From Alteriqipengyuania abyssalis (GTDB taxonomy: Bacteria > Pseudomonadota > Alphaproteobacteria > Sphingomonadales > Sphingomonadaceae): a stretch of DNA of 64,000 bases. A program made the position numbers and the translations under genes. Under the pieces are notes generated by a model. The model was not told the origin of the DNA, made no database searches, and was given only the letters and a program-made list of their open reading frames with translations. Each line of letters begins with the position of its first letter. Positions within the stretch are counted from its first letter, which is position 1. Shown here piece after piece: positions 62,432-64,000 of this stretch. The stretch is taken from contig NZ_JAHWXP010000001.1 in the NCBI RefSeq assembly GCF_019857185.1, positions 744,001 to 808,000 of the forward strand. Direction: 5' to 3'.

Positions 62432-64000
62432 CTAGCCTGCGGTGTTGGCCGCAGCCAGCGCCTCCGCAATCAGCTTGCGGGTATTCTCGACCCCGTAAAG
62501 CGCGATGAAGCTGCCCATACGCGGCCCCTGTTCGGAGCCCAGCAGAGTCTCGTACAGCGCCCTGAACCAGTCGCGCAGATTGTCGAACCCGAACTCCTCG
62601 CGCTTGCCGGTTTCGTAAACGATCGTCTGCAGGTCTTCCGCGCTCGTATCCGCAGGCACCTGCGACAATTCGCCGTCGAGCGCGGCCAGTGCGGAGGCTT
62701 CGTTGGGCGTGGGCGCCCGGCGGTTGAGCGTCGGGGCGACAAAGTCGCGGTTATAGGCGAGCGCGGTGGTCACCAGCCCGTCCAGCTCCGGATGCTTCGC
62801 CGGATCGGGATCCTCGATATAGTTGCCGAGGTAGGACCACACCTGTTCGCGCGTTGCGGTTGCCCCCATCACGCCGACCAGGTTGAGCAGCAGGCCATAG
62901 GTCACCGGCAGGCTGTCGCCCGCACCCGGTGCTTCCTCCGCCTCATACCCGCCATTGGCGCGAGCCAGGTGCCACACCGGATTGCCGAGCTGCTTGTCGA
63001 GTGCCTGCTCGGGCAGACGCTCGCGAAACTGCCAGTAATCGTCCACCGCGCGCGGGATCACGCCGACATGCAGCTGCTTTGCGCTCTTGGGATTGGGGAA
63101 GATGTAGAAGCCGAGCGATTCCTCGCTGCCATAGGTCAGCCATTCCTCGATCGTCAGGCCGTTGCCCTTCGACTTCGAAATCTTCTCGCCCTTCTCGTCG
63201 AGGAACAGCTCGTAGATCAGGCCTTCGGGCTTGCGACCGCCCAGCACCTTGGCGATCTTGCCCGACTGGATGCCGGTATCGGTCAGGTCCTTGCCGTACA
63301 TTTCATAATCGACGCCCAGCGCCACCCAGCGCATGGCGAAGTCGACCTTCCATTGCAGCTTGGCCTGCCCGCCCAGCGCGGACTGTTCAACGACCGTGCC
63401 ATCCTCGTCGGTGAAGCGGATCGTGCCCGCTTCGGCATCGATTACCTCGACCGGAACCTGCAGCACGCGGCCCGTCACCGGGCTGATCGGCATGATCGGC
63501 GAATAGGTCGCCGCACGCTCCGCCCGCAGGGTCGGCAGCATAATGTCGAGGATCGCCTGGTTGTGCGCCAGCACCTTCTTGAGCGCTTCGTCGAACACGC
63601 CGGTATCGTACTGGGTGTGGCTGGCGATGAATTCGTAATCGAACCCGAACCGGTCGAGGAATTCGCGCAGCTTCGCGTTATTGTGCGCGGCAAAGCTGTC
63701 GTGATCGGTGCCGAAGGGGTTGGGAATGCGGCTCAGCGGCTTGTGCAGATTGTCCTGCAGCAGCTGCGCATTGGGCACGTTGTCGGGCACCTTGCGCAGG
63801 CCATCCATATCGTCGCTGAACGCAACGAGGCGCGTCTTGCCGTCTTTCGGCTTCGCGCCGATCAGCGCCTCGAACGCGCGGCGCACCAGCGTGGTCCGCA
63901 GCACTTCCTGAAACGTGCCGATATGCGGCAGGCCCGAGGGACCGTAGCCGGTCTCGAACAGCACCGGCTCGCCGCCGGGCTTCGTTCCATCGGGATAGCG
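62432..64000 (-). CDS. lysS: Lysyl-tRNA synthetase, class I (partial, start outside window)
   Basis: 522 residues are visible and the frame is still open at the right edge; an internal GTG at 63964 should not be taken as the start, since RYPDGTKPGGEP precedes it in the same frame. The class I signature motifs are PSGLPHIGTFQEV (HIGH-like) and EKISKSKGNGL (KMSKS-like). This is the archaeal-type LysRS found in alphaproteobacteria and spirochaetes, unrelated to E. coli LysS. Confidence 0.95.
   Translation of the reverse strand, partial: RYPDGTKPGGEPVLFETGYGPSGLPHIGTFQEVLRTTLVRRAFEALIGAKPKDGKTRLVAFSDDMDGLRKVPDNVPNAQLLQDNLHKPLSRIPNPFGTDHDSFAAHNNAKLREFLDRFGFDYEFIASHTQYDTGVFDEALKKVLAHNQAILDIMLPTLRAERAATYSPIMPISPVTGRVLQVPVEVIDAEAGTIRFTDEDGTVVEQSALGGQAKLQWKVDFAMRWVALGVDYEMYGKDLTDTGIQSGKIAKVLGGRKPEGLIYELFLDEKGEKISKSKGNGLTIEEWLTYGSEESLGFYIFPNPKSAKQLHVGVIPRAVDDYWQFRERLPEQALDKQLGNPVWHLARANGGYEAEEAPGAGDSLPVTYGLLLNLVGVMGATATREQVWSYLGNYIEDPDPAKHPELDGLVTTALAYNRDFVAPTLNRRAPTPNEASALAALDGELSQVPADTSAEDLQTIVYETGKREEFGFDNLRDWFRALYETLLGSEQGPRMGSFIALYGVENTRKLIAEALAAANTAG

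Overview
The window is chromosomal DNA from an alphaproteobacterium of the order Sphingomonadales, most probably an Erythrobacteraceae-like organism. The evidence is the high-GC coding style, the gene neighbourhoods (lipA next to a COQ10/RatA-like gene, ftsB-pdhA-pdhB with an N-terminal lipoyl domain on PdhB, aroQ-accB-accC), a class I (archaeal-type) lysyl-tRNA synthetase, and several small exported proteins of a sphingomonad flavour. Family names are assigned by motif reading only; no database search was run.

Layout. 0-9.8 kb: housekeeping genes (lipA, a NYN-LOTUS RNA-binding/nuclease protein, an exported TPR protein, gyrA, a lysoplasmalogenase-like membrane protein, trmFO, an EF-hand protein, a squalene/phytoene-synthase-like protein). 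9.9-13.1 kb: three Tad-pilus pseudopilin-type genes (one TadG with a VWA-like region, two TadE-like) without the secretion machinery. 13.1-19.8 kb: pyruvate dehydrogenase E1 alpha and beta with ftsB, then hpd plus a VOC protein, an MscS channel and a DUF1499 protein. 19.8-24.4 kb: tRNA-Arg, a queuosine-precursor transporter, ppx and ppk1. 24.5-32.5 kb: a compact leftward type IV secretion operon, virB1-B2-B3-B4-B6-B9-B10-B11, with no virB5, virB7, virB8 or virD4. 32.7-41 kb: an orphan GTA-type holin, ohr/ohrR, an SDR, aroQ-accBC, a methyltransferase, a GFA protein and an Lrp regulator. 41-46 kb: an unusual histidine kinase, a polysaccharide deacetylase, two tRNAs, a 49-residue membrane protein and an M28 peptidase. 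46-64 kb: a possible Fur-controlled gene of unknown function, an L,D-transpeptidase, an FAD oxidoreductase, ettA, a GIY-YIG nuclease bracketed by palindromic repeats, a GDT1-type transporter, a chemoreceptor, a DUF1254 lipoprotein divergent from its probable TetR regulator, an acylphosphatase, a ClC channel, an RcnB-family protein, cytochrome b561, a prolyl-4-hydroxylase-like dioxygenase and lysS (cut by the right edge).

Most of the window is ordinary core genome. The least ordinary features are: (1) three copies of a 31-nt palindromic repeat flanking a small GIY-YIG endonuclease gene, whose stem differences are all compensatory, an arrangement like a REP/RAYT unit but with a different enzyme class; (2) the reduced T4SS operon without VirB8; (3) several clean operator-like palindromes (next to tetR, a 135-aa unknown gene, hpd, a methyltransferase and ohr); (4) an mscS gene whose ribosome-binding site lies inside a 12-bp perfect hairpin.
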